Origin: JALYNX01 sp035292685
GTDB taxonomy: Bacteria; Actinomycetota; Acidimicrobiia; Spongiisociales; ZC4RG35
DNA length: 25,770 nt
Reading direction: 5' to 3'
Assembly (NCBI GenBank): GCA_035292685.1
Contig: DATDPP010000002.1
Location: 1-25,770, forward strand
The notes below the pieces were generated by a model. That model was not told where the DNA came from, ran no database searches, and worked only from the letters and a program-made list of their open reading frames with translations. Position numbers and translations under genes: made by a program. Positions 14,845 through 22,660 of this stretch are shown here, piece after piece. Position 1 is the stretch's first letter, and every line of letters begins with the position of its first letter.

Positions 14845-15056
14845 ACGTCCCGGAGCTAAGGTGGTACAGACCCACCGGACTTTCACATTTGGTGAGGAGT
14901 GGAGCTGACGGGATTTGAACCCGTGACCCCCTCGTTGCGAAAGATGCGGTCAAAACGCTGTGACCAGGGGGAACGGTTACGGATCGGACCGTTGTGGAGC
15001 GGCTCTGGGGCAAGGCGGCGTCTCGATCCGTTCATCCTCACTATCCCCCGAGGTGG
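14845..15056. other. Intergenic stretch between the IS481 remnant and the response-regulator gene
   Basis: It holds the 44-bp tRNA-Ala repeat (14898-14941) and a weak hairpin, AACGGT (14972-14977) pairing with ACCGTT (14988-14993), which could terminate the response-regulator transcript. I see no protein-coding gene. Confidence 0.5.
14898..14941 (+). repeat. 44-bp exact copy of the tRNA-Ala 3' half, candidate attachment site
   Basis: It is identical to 18171-18214, in the same orientation. The match runs from two bases beyond the tRNA 3' end through acceptor, T-arm, variable loop and 3' anticodon stem, and stops at the first base of the anticodon loop. This is the footprint expected of a tyrosine-recombinase attachment site using the anticodon loop. 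It bounds a 3.2-kb segment with the two-component system and the CPBP gene. Confidence 0.7.
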
Positions 15057-15713
15057 TCACTCCCTCTCGTCATCTAAGAGCCCTGTTTCATGAGCGAGGA
15101 CCACCGCTTGGACCCGGTCCCGAAGATGGAGTTTTTGCAGGATGTGGGTGATGTGTGTCTTGACCGTGGTCCCGCTGATGAAGAGCTGGTGACCTATCTC
15201 GGCGTTGGAGAAGCCCCGTGCCATGAGACGAAACACATCGAGTTCGCGCTCGGTGAGGTCCTTGAATCCCGCAGGCGGGGCCCGTCGCGGGAGGCGGGTG
15301 AATCTGGCGATCACGCGTTGTGTCACGGCCGGCGATAGAAGGGCATCCCCGGCGGCGACGATGCGAATGGCCGAGATCAGTTGCTCAGGAGGATCGTCCT
15401 TGAGGACGAACCCACTGGCTCCCGCCCGCAAGGCCTCGTATATGTACTCGTCGAGGTCGAAGGTCGTCAGGACCAGAACCCGGATTCTCTCGTCGACGGC
15501 GAGGATGCGTCGCGTGGCTTCGAGTCCGTTTAGTTCGGGCATGCGTATGTCCATCAGCATCACGGTGGGATGCAGGCGGGCAGCCTGTTCGACCGCCTCG
15601 ACCCCATTGCTCGCCTCGGCAACGACTTCGATGTCGGGCTCGCCGGCCAGCAGCATGCGAAAGCCGGCCCGGACCATCGACTGGTCGTCGGCGACGACGA
15701 CACGGATCGTCAT
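15057..15713 (-). CDS. NarL/LuxR-family response regulator
   Basis: This is a 218-residue two-component response regulator. The receiver domain (1-120) has the acidic pair Asp9/Asp10, phospho-acceptor Asp55 in VMLMDIRMPE, Thr83/84 and Lys105 in FVLKDD. A LuxR-type helix-turn-helix follows (about 150-210: LTERELDVFRLMARGFSNAE, then GTTVKTHITHILQKL). It overlaps the histidine-kinase gene by four bases (ATGA at 15710-15713), so it is translated with its cognate kinase. Target genes are unknown; the divergent CPBP gene is the closest candidate. Confidence 0.95.
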   Translation of the reverse strand: MTIRVVVADDQSMVRAGFRMLLAGEPDIEVVAEASNGVEAVEQAARLHPTVMLMDIRMPELNGLEATRRILAVDERIRVLVLTTFDLDEYIYEALRAGASGFVLKDDPPEQLISAIRIVAAGDALLSPAVTQRVIARFTRLPRRAPPAGFKDLTERELDVFRLMARGFSNAEIGHQLFISGTTVKTHITHILQKLHLRDRVQAVVLAHETGLLDDERE

Positions 15714-16891
15714 TGTTTGTATCCCTGGACCGGAAGTCGCGCCTCGAGCCGAAAGCCACCATCGGGACCGGCGCCGGCCGCCATTTCGCCGCCATAGATC
15801 TTCACCCGCTCCCGGATGCCCATGATGCCCCGGCCGAACCCGTCACTCGTCGTAGGCCCGACGCCATCGTCGAGGACTTCGATCTGGAGTTCGTCGAGGG
15901 CATACCGGAGCGTGACATCCGCCCTTGTGGCATCGGCATGCTTGAGGCAGTTGGTCAGCCCCTCCTGCACGATCCGATAAGCCGACAGGTCGATGGCGCG
16001 GGGAAGCGAGAGTGGTTGCCCCTCTCGACGCACCCTGACCTCGAGCCCGGCGAGGCGGACCTCCTCCACCAGGGAGTCGAGCCGATCGAGTCCGGGTTGT
16101 GGCGCGAGCTCCGCCTCCTCGTCGCCATCGTGTATCACGCCTAGTAGACGGCGCATCTCGTTGAGGGCAGAACGTCCCGTGTCCTCCACCGCCCTGAGCG
16201 CGTCCCTATCCCCCCGCAGCGAGTCCGGGAGCCGGTGGCGGACAGCCCCCACCTGGAGGACCATGACGCTCACCGCGTGCGCCACTACGTCGTGGAGCTC
16301 GCGGGTGATCCGGGACCGCTCCTCGGCCACGGCAACCCGAGCCGCCGACTCTCGCTCCCGTTCGGCGGTCGCCGCGCGCTCTTCCGCCTCTTCGGCCCGG
16401 TCAGCCCGAGAGCGCAAGGCGAGTCCGGCAAGCCAGGCGATCGCGAAGGTGGCGGGAATCGTGACGAAATCCGACATGTCCCGGGTCGGGTCGTTATAGA
16501 CCACCACGCTTGCGCCGATGAGGACGACGAACAGGCCGATCCGTGCCCGCGATGGTTCTGGAAGGTTGCCCAGCAGATAGGCGGCTGCGGCACCAGCGAC
16601 ATAGACGCTGAAACTGGTGACGACCAGTTGTCCGTCGACAAAGGAGACGGCCGTTCCGAGGAGCCAGACTGCGATCGGTGCGGCAAACGGATAGCGGCGA
16701 CGGGCAAAGAGGGGGAGCACGACAAGGATTACGGCCGCGCCCGCCCACAGTGGCGAGAGCATTGTCTGCGCGTCGGTGTCCTGACGGGACACCTCGACGA
16801 CACCTGCGATGACGAGCAGCACGAGGACCAGGTCGAACCCGTGCCGTTGCAAGATGGGGCCGACGCGCTGCACATACGCAACGTAGTTCAT
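15710..16891 (-). CDS. Membrane sensor histidine kinase (HisKA_3 / NarX-like)
   Basis: This 393-residue sensor kinase partners the NarL-type regulator downstream. The N-terminal part has about five to six transmembrane segments with very little outside the membrane, suggesting sensing within or at the membrane. A coiled coil (about 160-195, rich in Glu/Arg/Ala) leads into HisKA_3 with phospho-acceptor His200 in ITRELHDVVAHAVSVM. The HATPase domain has the N-box VQEGLTNCLKHA (Glu310, Asn314), the G1 motif DDGVG and GRGIMGIRERV. The ATG at 16891 is preceded by GGAGG. The architecture resembles DesK/LiaS-type kinases that respond to the envelope; the stimulus here is unknown. Confidence 0.94.
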   Translation of the reverse strand: MNYVAYVQRVGPILQRHGFDLVLVLLVIAGVVEVSRQDTDAQTMLSPLWAGAAVILVVLPLFARRRYPFAAPIAVWLLGTAVSFVDGQLVVTSFSVYVAGAAAAYLLGNLPEPSRARIGLFVVLIGASVVVYNDPTRDMSDFVTIPATFAIAWLAGLALRSRADRAEEAEERAATAERERESAARVAVAEERSRITRELHDVVAHAVSVMVLQVGAVRHRLPDSLRGDRDALRAVEDTGRSALNEMRRLLGVIHDGDEEAELAPQPGLDRLDSLVEEVRLAGLEVRVRREGQPLSLPRAIDLSAYRIVQEGLTNCLKHADATRADVTLRYALDELQIEVLDDGVGPTTSDGFGRGIMGIRERVKIYGGEMAAGAGPDGGFRLEARLPVQGYKQ

Positions 16892-16907
16892 TGGCCTCCG
16901 GCCCGCC

Positions 16908-16923
16908 TCCTACCGAGGTAGGA
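16908..16923. promoter_or_regulatory. Inverted repeat between divergent kinase and CPBP genes
   Basis: TCCTAC-CGAG-GTAGGA, 17 bases upstream of the kinase start, is a short perfect dyad of the size bound by LuxR/NarL-type regulator dimers. It is a candidate autoregulatory site for the adjacent response regulator. Confidence 0.4.
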
Positions 16924-17032
16924 ACGCCAATCGTCGGAAGGTCAGAGACCGAAAGCGGCCTGCGGAGGATGCCAACCGTTGCGTCCACTCGTACCTTCGT
17001 CATCGTGTGAAGGAAGACATAAGGAGTGCGAT

Positions 17033-17824
17033 ATGACACACGACATCAAGAAGAGATCGTCACGGACGGCAGCCGAAAGCGTGCCATCACGCGAGCTAAC
17101 CCAGTACTCGGCCGGCAAGACCCTCGCGGTCTGGGCTGCAGCAGCGGTGCCGATGGGGATCCTTTCCTGGGTTGTCGCGCCAATTCTGGCGACGATGCTG
17201 GACGGACCGGCCCCCCTGGGCGAAGCCCTGCTCATCTTGCTCTCCATCGGGCTCGCTTGGCAGTTCGTCCTGGTGATGTGGCTGGTCTGGCGTGAACAGG
17301 GCAGCCTCCGCTGGGGAGTGCTGCGAGAAGCTCTCTGGCTCAATCCCCCGAGAAGTCCACGCACTGGCCGTTTCGGCGGCCGAGTCTGGCTGATCCTGAT
17401 CCCGTTGGGATTGCTCTTCTTCCTCGAAGGCTTCATCCCCCGAATCGCCCCACCGGCAGGCCGTGACTTCGGAGCCTTCCTCGGATCGCAAGCCGGGGAA
17501 GCCTTCTTCGACGGCGCCTGGGGCTGGTACGGGCTGATGATCGCCCTCTGGGTCTTCAACACCGTCCTCGGAGAAGAGCTGCTGTTCCGAGGGCTGCTGC
17601 TCCCGCGGATGAACCGTGCCTTCGGCCGCTTCGACTGGTTGGTGAACGGCGTCCTCTTCGCCGCCTACCACCTGCACATGCCTTGGGCCATCCCGACGAT
17701 CCTGACTGATGCGTTGGTGCTCGCCTACCCGACCAAGCGCTACCGCAGCGCCTGGATCGGCATCGCGGTCCACTCGACGCAGAGTGTCTTCTTGGCGGTG
17801 ATCGTCCTCACACTCGTCCTTTGA
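17033..17824 (+). CDS. CPBP-family intramembrane metalloprotease
   Basis: This is a 263-residue polytopic membrane protein of the CPBP (CAAX protease and bacteriocin-processing/immunity) family. The motifs are EELLFR (Glu181-Arg186, the EExxxR motif), FAAYHLH with His213, and a third conserved histidine, His247, in WIGIAVHSTQ. About six to seven transmembrane segments start near residue 28. The ATG at 17033 follows AAGGAG by six bases; an upstream in-frame ATG at 16979 lacks a site and hydrophobic continuity. It is divergent from the kinase/regulator pair, 141 bases away, and followed by a hairpin terminator. Roles in the family range from prenyl-protein processing to immunity; the substrate is unknown. 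Confidence 0.9.
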   Translation: MTHDIKKRSSRTAAESVPSRELTQYSAGKTLAVWAAAAVPMGILSWVVAPILATMLDGPAPLGEALLILLSIGLAWQFVLVMWLVWREQGSLRWGVLREALWLNPPRSPRTGRFGGRVWLILIPLGLLFFLEGFIPRIAPPAGRDFGAFLGSQAGEAFFDGAWGWYGLMIALWVFNTVLGEELLFRGLLLPRMNRAFGRFDWLVNGVLFAAYHLHMPWAIPTILTDALVLAYPTKRYRSAWIGIAVHSTQSVFLAVIVLTLVL

Positions 17825-18172
17825 CGAGACAGAGAGAACGCATCCTCGATGGCCATGCAAGACGGCCTGAACAATCAGAAGGCCCCCGGTTAATGGGGGC
17901 CTTCACGTTGTGCAGATGATACAGGTGACATTCCGTCAGCTGACCAGCTCCACAGGCGCCCCCGTGGTCAGATGACGAATTCGACCGTTGCCCGGGTAAC
18001 CGACGGATAAGGGATGGCGGCGTTGTTATGCGGGACCACCTCGCCTCCAGGGTGTGGTACGCGGAGGATCATCCAATGCCTCTGGACGAGCACTTGCGGC
18101 GCGCAAGATCCGAGACGCCGCCTCCGGCGGAACGAGGAGCGGACACTTCGCCAACTACTACTTGAGGATCAG
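17825..18172. other. Intergenic stretch between the CPBP gene and tRNA-Ala
   Basis: Apart from the hairpin at 17878-17904, I see no gene or recognisable motif. The sequence has no usable open frame and may be decayed insert DNA between the terminator and the tRNA junction. Confidence 0.5.
17878..17904. terminator. Hairpin terminator after the CPBP gene
   Basis: GAAGGCCCCC and GGGGGCCTTC form a perfect 10-bp stem around GGTTAAT, 53 bases after the CPBP stop. The T tract is poor (ACGTTGTG follows), but stem strength and position fit a terminator. Confidence 0.72.
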
Positions 18173-18246
18173 TGGAGCTGACGGGATTTGAACCCGTGAC
18201 CCCCTCGTTGCGAACGAGGTGCTCTGCCAGGCTGAGCTACAGCCCC
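18173..18246 (-). tRNA. tRNA-Ala (anticodon CGC)
   Basis: The 74-base cloverleaf is complete. The acceptor stem GGGGCTG pairs with CAGCTCC and includes the G3:U70 wobble that is the alanine identity element. The D-arm is GCTC/GAGC, the anticodon stem is CCTCG/CGAGG around loop TTCGCAA (anticodon CGC, reading GCG codons), and the T-arm is ACGGG/CCCGT. The discriminator base is A, and CCA is not encoded. It follows the translin-like gene on the same strand by 90 bases. Its 3' half is copied in part at 14898, 13342 and 12301, marking it as a likely integration site. Confidence 0.96.
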
Positions 18247-18336
18247 TTGCGGGAGACAGGATTGTACCGAGGGACCGATTCGCCGCCGTCGCCCGGAATC
18301 TCAATGCACCGCGTCACATATCCGTGACGCCCTGCA

Positions 18337-18951
18337 TTAGGAAGGTCGTCTAGCAAGGTCCTGGCGGAGCCGTTCCTGCACCACTGTGGCGGTGAGGTCG
18401 GAGCGGGAGCGCTCGACGAGAGCACGTGCCACGTCGGTGGTCCGGCGCAGACCCGATGTCATCCCGTCGGGATAGTCCATCAACGCCAACAGATCCACGA
18501 TCTCGTCCATCGACTCGAGCGCCTTTTCGGCCGAGACCAAGTCACCGTCACGCAACAGGTCGAGCAACCGGCGCCGCATCTCGCCGACTGCCTCCCCCAA
18601 GCCGTTGAGATACGGAACCGGGTCGATCCCGAGCTCGGAGAATCCGGGCACCCGATCCTGTCTGAACAGGGCTTCGGTGATCCGGGCCTCGGCGTACTCC
18701 TTGGCGGCGTCCCAGACGAACCCGGCATGGAGAACATCCGGGTGAGCGGAAAGGGTGTCTGTGATCTCGGTGAGGAGGGCCCCAGCTTGTTGAATCAGCC
18801 GGCCTGCCTCGTCCCACTCGTTGCGATGAAGGGCGCGAATAGCGTTGGCCGAGGCCCGGATCACCTGACGGGAGCCGGAGAATCCTTTTTCTCTGGAGAC
18901 GAATCGCTGATCGAGGATGGACCGTGCGTCGTCGGCGAAGTCGAACTGCAT
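18337..18951 (-). CDS. Translin-family protein (putative RNase/nucleic-acid-binding)
   Basis: This 204-residue, all-helical protein resembles translin/TRAX and archaeal translin homologues (COG2178-like). Landmarks are DAAKEYAEAR (81-90), YLNGLGEAVGEMRRRLLDLL (114-133), MDYPDGMTSGLRRTTDVA (158-175) and ARALVERSRSDLT. TRAX catalytic acids align by eye with Glu85, Glu88, Glu120 (Asp in TRAX) and Glu124, so RNase activity as in C3PO-like assemblies is plausible. Known family members form octameric barrels that bind or cut RNA/ssDNA. It starts three bases after the SepX-like gene ends, with no Shine-Dalgarno, so coupling is likely. Translins are uncommon in bacteria as far as I know. Confidence 0.82.
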   Translation of the reverse strand: MQFDFADDARSILDQRFVSREKGFSGSRQVIRASANAIRALHRNEWDEAGRLIQQAGALLTEITDTLSAHPDVLHAGFVWDAAKEYAEARITEALFRQDRVPGFSELGIDPVPYLNGLGEAVGEMRRRLLDLLRDGDLVSAEKALESMDEIVDLLALMDYPDGMTSGLRRTTDVARALVERSRSDLTATVVQERLRQDLARRPS

Positions 18952-18954
18952 CGG

Positions 18955-19398
18955 TCAGTTGGCGATGACCCGAACCTTGGGGGCTTCCTCCCACTCGGGT
19001 TGCTCCGCAACGTGGCTGACCTTGAGTCGCCACTGTCGGCGCTGCTTCATCTGTGCCAGCGCCGCGATGTAGAGAGCGATCAACGAGTCGACAAACAGAT
19101 GCACCAACAACAGGGCCCACGAGTTCTGCCACCAGGCAAGGGCAGCCGTGGCCAGGGCAAGGGCAATCAACGCCGCCATCGCCCTCCGCCTTCTGAGTCG
19201 GATCACATCACGCTGACCGACCTCGCCCTTGCTGTAAGGACGCTTCTGCACGTCTGCGATGAGATGGGTCCAGCGATCGAACTCCTCGGTGGAGTTGAGG
19301 GGGGCGTTTCTGCGGTCACCGAAGAGAGAAGGGAGAAGATAGACACTCCAGATTGCGGCTATAACCAGCAAACCGATAATGACGCTTGTTGCAGGCAT
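18955..19398 (-). CDS. SepX/GlpR-like divisome membrane protein
   Basis: This 147-residue protein has an N-terminal transmembrane helix (about 3-25), a cytoplasmic basic stretch (DVIRLRRRRAM) and two more hydrophobic helices (about 75-115). The architecture and the position just after moaC, in the order galU-moeA-moaC, match the Streptomyces SepX / Mycobacterium GlpR protein, which acts with FtsZ/Wag31-type machinery in division. The assignment rests on synteny and topology; residue similarity is modest to the eye. The start may instead be the GTG at 19410. It ends four bases before the translin-like start. Confidence 0.68.
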   Translation of the reverse strand: MPATSVIIGLLVIAAIWSVYLLPSLFGDRRNAPLNSTEEFDRWTHLIADVQKRPYSKGEVGQRDVIRLRRRRAMAALIALALATAALAWWQNSWALLLVHLFVDSLIALYIAALAQMKQRRQWRLKVSHVAEQPEWEEAPKVRVIAN

Positions 19399-19458
19399 AC
19401 CAGCGATCACTCCGTCCAGGTCGGAGAGTAGTGGGATGACCGGCCCTCAATCAACGAC

Positions 19459-19938
19459 TCACGCCTTTTCCCACGTTCCGGATCTTCCTCCGGTCTTCCT
19501 CAGCAGTCTCACCGATTCCACCGTCACGCCCCGCTCCAACCCCTTGACCATGTCGTAGATGGTGAGCGCCGCAACAGAAACCGCAGTCATCGCCTCCATC
19601 TCGACACCGGTTCGCCCGGTGGTTCGAACCGTAGCAACCACCCGTATCCCATGCCCACTTGCCTCGAGCCCGATCTCCACTCCGCTGAGCGGTATCGGGT
19701 GGCACAACGGTATGAGGTCCGCAGTCTTCTTGGCGGCGGCGATTCCGGCCACCCGCGCCACGGCGGCAGCCTCGCCCTTGGGGAGATCACCGGCAAAGAA
19801 GCGCGACACCAGTTCTTCGGACATGGCGACATGAGCCTCGGCCACAGCCTCACGATCGGTGACTTCCTTGTCCCCGACATCGACCATGTGGACCTCGCCC
19901 GCTTCGTTGAGATGGGTCAGATCGCGTTCAGTTTCCAT
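19459..19938 (-). CDS. moaC: Cyclic pyranopterin monophosphate synthase
   Basis: MoaC converts the GTP-derived product of MoaA to cyclic pyranopterin monophosphate in molybdenum-cofactor synthesis. The 159-residue product carries HMVDVGDKEVTDREA near the N-terminus, the active-site segment AAKKTADLIPLCHPI and MTAVSVAALTIYDMVKGL with the catalytic aspartate and lysine, all canonical. It overlaps the moeA end by 11 bases. No moaA, moaE or moaD is in the window, so the rest of the pathway must be encoded elsewhere. Confidence 0.97.
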   Translation of the reverse strand: METERDLTHLNEAGEVHMVDVGDKEVTDREAVAEAHVAMSEELVSRFFAGDLPKGEAAAVARVAGIAAAKKTADLIPLCHPIPLSGVEIGLEASGHGIRVVATVRTTGRTGVEMEAMTAVSVAALTIYDMVKGLERGVTVESVRLLRKTGGRSGTWEKA

Positions 19939-21157
19939 CCGTCCACTCCCTCGTCTCCGGCGCCTTGAATCTTTCGATGGTCACATCCTCGCCCACTTCG
20001 ACAACCGAGATCCCCTTCGGGACCACCGCAAAAGCGTCCGCCGCGGCCGCCGCGGTGAGAACATTGGACGACTGGCCTCCCGATGTCACGACGACCGGGC
20101 GGCCCGACTTCTCGCCGCTGATCCTCACCCTCAAAAACACGGTCTTGTCCGGATCCGTGACCATTCGCTCCCCTGCCACTCCCGACCCCTGATCGCGCAG
20201 GATCCTGGTGGCCCCTTGCATTCTGAGCAACGCCGGTCGTAGGAACTGCTCAAAGGAAACCAGAACCGACACCGGGTTGCCGGGGAGCCCGAAGAACAAC
20301 GCGCTGCCGACCTTTCCGAAGGCAAACGGCTTGGCGGGCTGGATCGCGACCTGCCAGAACCCCACCGAGGAATCACCCCCGAGAACCATCTTGGTGATGT
20401 CGTAATCCCCCATGGAGACACCACCCGTGGAGACGATCACATCCGCACTTGAGCCGGTGTCGAGGGCGGCGCCCAAAGCCGCCTCGTTGTCGGGGATGAT
20501 GCCCAGGTCGATCAGGTCTGCGCCGACCTCCTCGAGCAACGCTTTCACCATGGGACGGTTCGAGTCCCGAATCATCCCCGGCGCCAGTGGCCCACTTTCA
20601 GGAGGAGTGAGCTCGTCCCCGGTCGACATGAAGGCGACCCGGGGACGGCGATGGACCAGCGGTGAGGCGACGCCGATCGTTGCCAGGACTCCCACATGCA
20701 TCGGGGTCAACCGGGTACCGGCCTCAAAGACGAGGCTGCCGCTCTCCACATCGCCACCGGCGGCCCGCACCGAGGTCCCCGCAGCCACCGTCGGGATCAC
20801 CGTCACCCGACCCGAGCCACCGTCGGTGTCCTCGACCCGCACCACGGTGTCGGCACCTTCCGGCATCGGGGCCCCGGTCATGATCTTCAAGGCCTGCCCA
20901 GGGCCGACCCGAGCCGCCGCCACGAATCCGGCGGGCAGATCCCCGATCACCTCGAGCACCGCTCCCGGCTCGGCGACATCTGCACCCTGTACCGCGTATC
21001 CGTCCATGGCCGAGTTTTGGAATGGGGGGACGCTCTCGCCGGCAACCACGTCCGTGGCAAGCACCCGGCCCAACGCTTCCCAGATCGAAACCGGTTCCGC
21101 TCCCAGGGTCTCCACGGCTCCCAAGACCTCGGAGCGGGCTTCCTCGAGCGACTTCAC
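19928..21157 (-). CDS. moeA: Molybdopterin molybdenumtransferase
   Basis: MoeA inserts molybdate into adenylylated molybdopterin. The 409-residue product has the family order: PPFQNSAMDGYAVQGAD near residue 44, IMTGAPMPEGADTVVRVED, the MoCF-binding fold MSTGDELTPPESGPLAPGMI with RDSNRPM, STGGVSMGDYD, QPAKPFAFG and LFFGLPGNPVSVLVSFE. The GTG at 21157 overlaps the galU stop as GTGA; the only upstream in-frame alternative, a TTG at 21181, lies inside galU. Position between galU and moaC matches the gene order known from Streptomyces and Mycobacterium. Confidence 0.96.
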   Translation of the reverse strand: MKSLEEARSEVLGAVETLGAEPVSIWEALGRVLATDVVAGESVPPFQNSAMDGYAVQGADVAEPGAVLEVIGDLPAGFVAAARVGPGQALKIMTGAPMPEGADTVVRVEDTDGGSGRVTVIPTVAAGTSVRAAGGDVESGSLVFEAGTRLTPMHVGVLATIGVASPLVHRRPRVAFMSTGDELTPPESGPLAPGMIRDSNRPMVKALLEEVGADLIDLGIIPDNEAALGAALDTGSSADVIVSTGGVSMGDYDITKMVLGGDSSVGFWQVAIQPAKPFAFGKVGSALFFGLPGNPVSVLVSFEQFLRPALLRMQGATRILRDQGSGVAGERMVTDPDKTVFLRVRISGEKSGRPVVVTSGGQSSNVLTAAAAADAFAVVPKGISVVEVGEDVTIERFKAPETREWTDGN

Positions 21158-21966
21158 AAGCCCGCTCGACCCTCCAGCCAAGCCGTGAACTCGCGGCCGA
21201 ACTGGTGCGCCCCCAGTTCCACCGAGGCTTCGAGCAGACCGATGGGGGTTCCCACGTCGAGGAGGTCGACATCGGCCACAAAGCCGCGGAGTCGCCCTGC
21301 TCTGCCCAATCCGTCGATGGCATCGGTGAGTTGGATCTCCCCCCCGCTCCCCGGCAGGGTCTTCTCGAGGAGCCCGAAGATCTCCGGGGTGAACAGGTAA
21401 CGACCGACAAGCCCGAGCCGCGATGGAGCCGCCTCGATTCCGGGCTTTTCCACTGCTCCTCCCAGATCCAGGTACCCGCTCTCGATTCCGGAGGTGGGGA
21501 CCACCACACCGTACCTGGAGAGGAACTCGTCGCTGAGCTCGCGAAGACAGACCACCGAGACCGTCCCATCAGCGCTTCCCGCGAACAGGGATCCCAGGAC
21601 ATCCGCGCCGGGCCGCACGATGTTGTCGGCCAGAAGACAGAAGAAGGGCCGGTCGCCCACCACCTCGGCCGCCTCTTTGACCGCGTGGCCAAGACCCAGG
21701 GGCTCTTCCTGCACGATGGGGCGGAACAGGATCTCCTCCAACCCGGGTAGCGGCCCCTCGAGATCGAAGTGCTGTGCGACCAGATGGCCGACATCGAGGT
21801 CGACGATCACCACTGCCTCCCGGGCTCCGGCCCGGGCCGCTTCCTCCACTGCATATTGGATGGCGGGGCGGTCCACCACCGTGAGCAGCGCCTTGGGCAC
21901 TACTCGGGTCGCGGGGCGCATTCGTGTCCCCCGTCCCGCGGCTGGGATCACCGCCACCTCGATCAT
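21154..21966 (-). CDS. galU: UTP-glucose-1-phosphate uridylyltransferase
   Basis: GalU makes UDP-glucose from UTP and glucose-1-phosphate for glycans and glycolipids of the envelope. The 270-residue product begins with the nucleotide-binding signature AAGRGTRMRPATRVVPKALL and VDRPAIQYAVEEA. It continues with FFCLLADNI (metal-binding aspartate), AVEKPG, LVGRYLFTPEIFGLL and GGEIQLTDAI. It is slightly shorter than the roughly 290-300 residues typical of bacterial GalU. The ATG at 21966 overlaps the plsY stop (ATGA), and the end overlaps moeA. Confidence 0.93.
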   Translation of the reverse strand: MIEVAVIPAAGRGTRMRPATRVVPKALLTVVDRPAIQYAVEEAARAGAREAVVIVDLDVGHLVAQHFDLEGPLPGLEEILFRPIVQEEPLGLGHAVKEAAEVVGDRPFFCLLADNIVRPGADVLGSLFAGSADGTVSVVCLRELSDEFLSRYGVVVPTSGIESGYLDLGGAVEKPGIEAAPSRLGLVGRYLFTPEIFGLLEKTLPGSGGEIQLTDAIDGLGRAGRLRGFVADVDLLDVGTPIGLLEASVELGAHQFGREFTAWLEGRAGL

Positions 21967-22568
21967 GTGGTCACCTTCGGCTCCCTGCCGGCCACCATGC
22001 GCTGGATGTTTCCCCGGTGGCGCCAGACGATCAGGGCGATGATCAGCGCCACCCATACCAGAGAGGCGCCCTCGACACCCTGCCAGATCAGGACCGGGAT
22101 GGTTATCACCATGATCACGAGTGACCCTATCGAGGCGGTCTTGGTCAGTTTCACGATCACTCCCCAGAGTGCCAGTTCCAGCACCGCGGCCAACGGGACC
22201 GTGAACAACAGAACCCCGGCCCCGGTGGCCACCCCTTTGCCGCCCCTGAACCGGTAGAAGATGGGGTAACAGTGGCCGACCACCGCGGCGAACCCGGCCG
22301 CAAACGCCCACGGGCCCATGGGGTCGGCGACGCCCGAGGCCACCATTCCCATTGCCGCCCCCACCGTGCCCTTCAACATGTCTCCCACGAGCACCATCGC
22401 CGCCGCGAGCCGGCCCACGGTCCGCAGCACGTTGGATGTTCCCGGGTTGCCACTCCCGGCCTGGTGGATGTCGACGCCGTGCATCCGGGCGACGATCACC
22501 GCGAAATCGATGCTTCCCACGACATAGGCGGCAACGAGCGCAATCGGTATCGCCAGAACCTGTGACAT
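21963..22568 (-). CDS. plsY: Acyl-phosphate:glycerol-3-phosphate acyltransferase
   Basis: PlsY is a polytopic membrane enzyme that acylates glycerol-3-phosphate from acyl-phosphate, the first step of phosphatidic acid synthesis. The 201-residue product has the three cytoplasmic motifs: GSGNPGTSN (38-46), GHCYPIFYRFRGGKGVAT (98-115, phosphate loop) and HRGNIQRM near the C-terminus, with five or so membrane helices between. It is the first gene of the plsY-galU-moeA-moaC-SepX-translin run. The upstream 92 bases, shared with the divergent FmdB-type gene, should hold the promoter; no clear hexamers are visible. Confidence 0.95.
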   Translation of the reverse strand: MSQVLAIPIALVAAYVVGSIDFAVIVARMHGVDIHQAGSGNPGTSNVLRTVGRLAAAMVLVGDMLKGTVGAAMGMVASGVADPMGPWAFAAGFAAVVGHCYPIFYRFRGGKGVATGAGVLLFTVPLAAVLELALWGVIVKLTKTASIGSLVIMVITIPVLIWQGVEGASLVWVALIIALIVWRHRGNIQRMVAGREPKVTT

Positions 22569-22660
22569 CGCCTGCGATCATATTGCCCGGGCCGGAATGG
22601 AAGTGAGCCGATGGCGGTTGTACGATCGCGGTTCCACCCCCTCCAAGCGGTCAGATCTCG

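Noticed and set aside
14942..18170. Integrase or excisionase gene within the repeat-bounded segment
   Set aside because: All large frames are accounted for by the response regulator, kinase and CPBP protein; no recombinase motif is visible on either strand.
21967..22581. 205-codon upstream extension of galU
   Set aside because: It is a shadow of plsY; the GalU signature begins right after the ATG at 21966.
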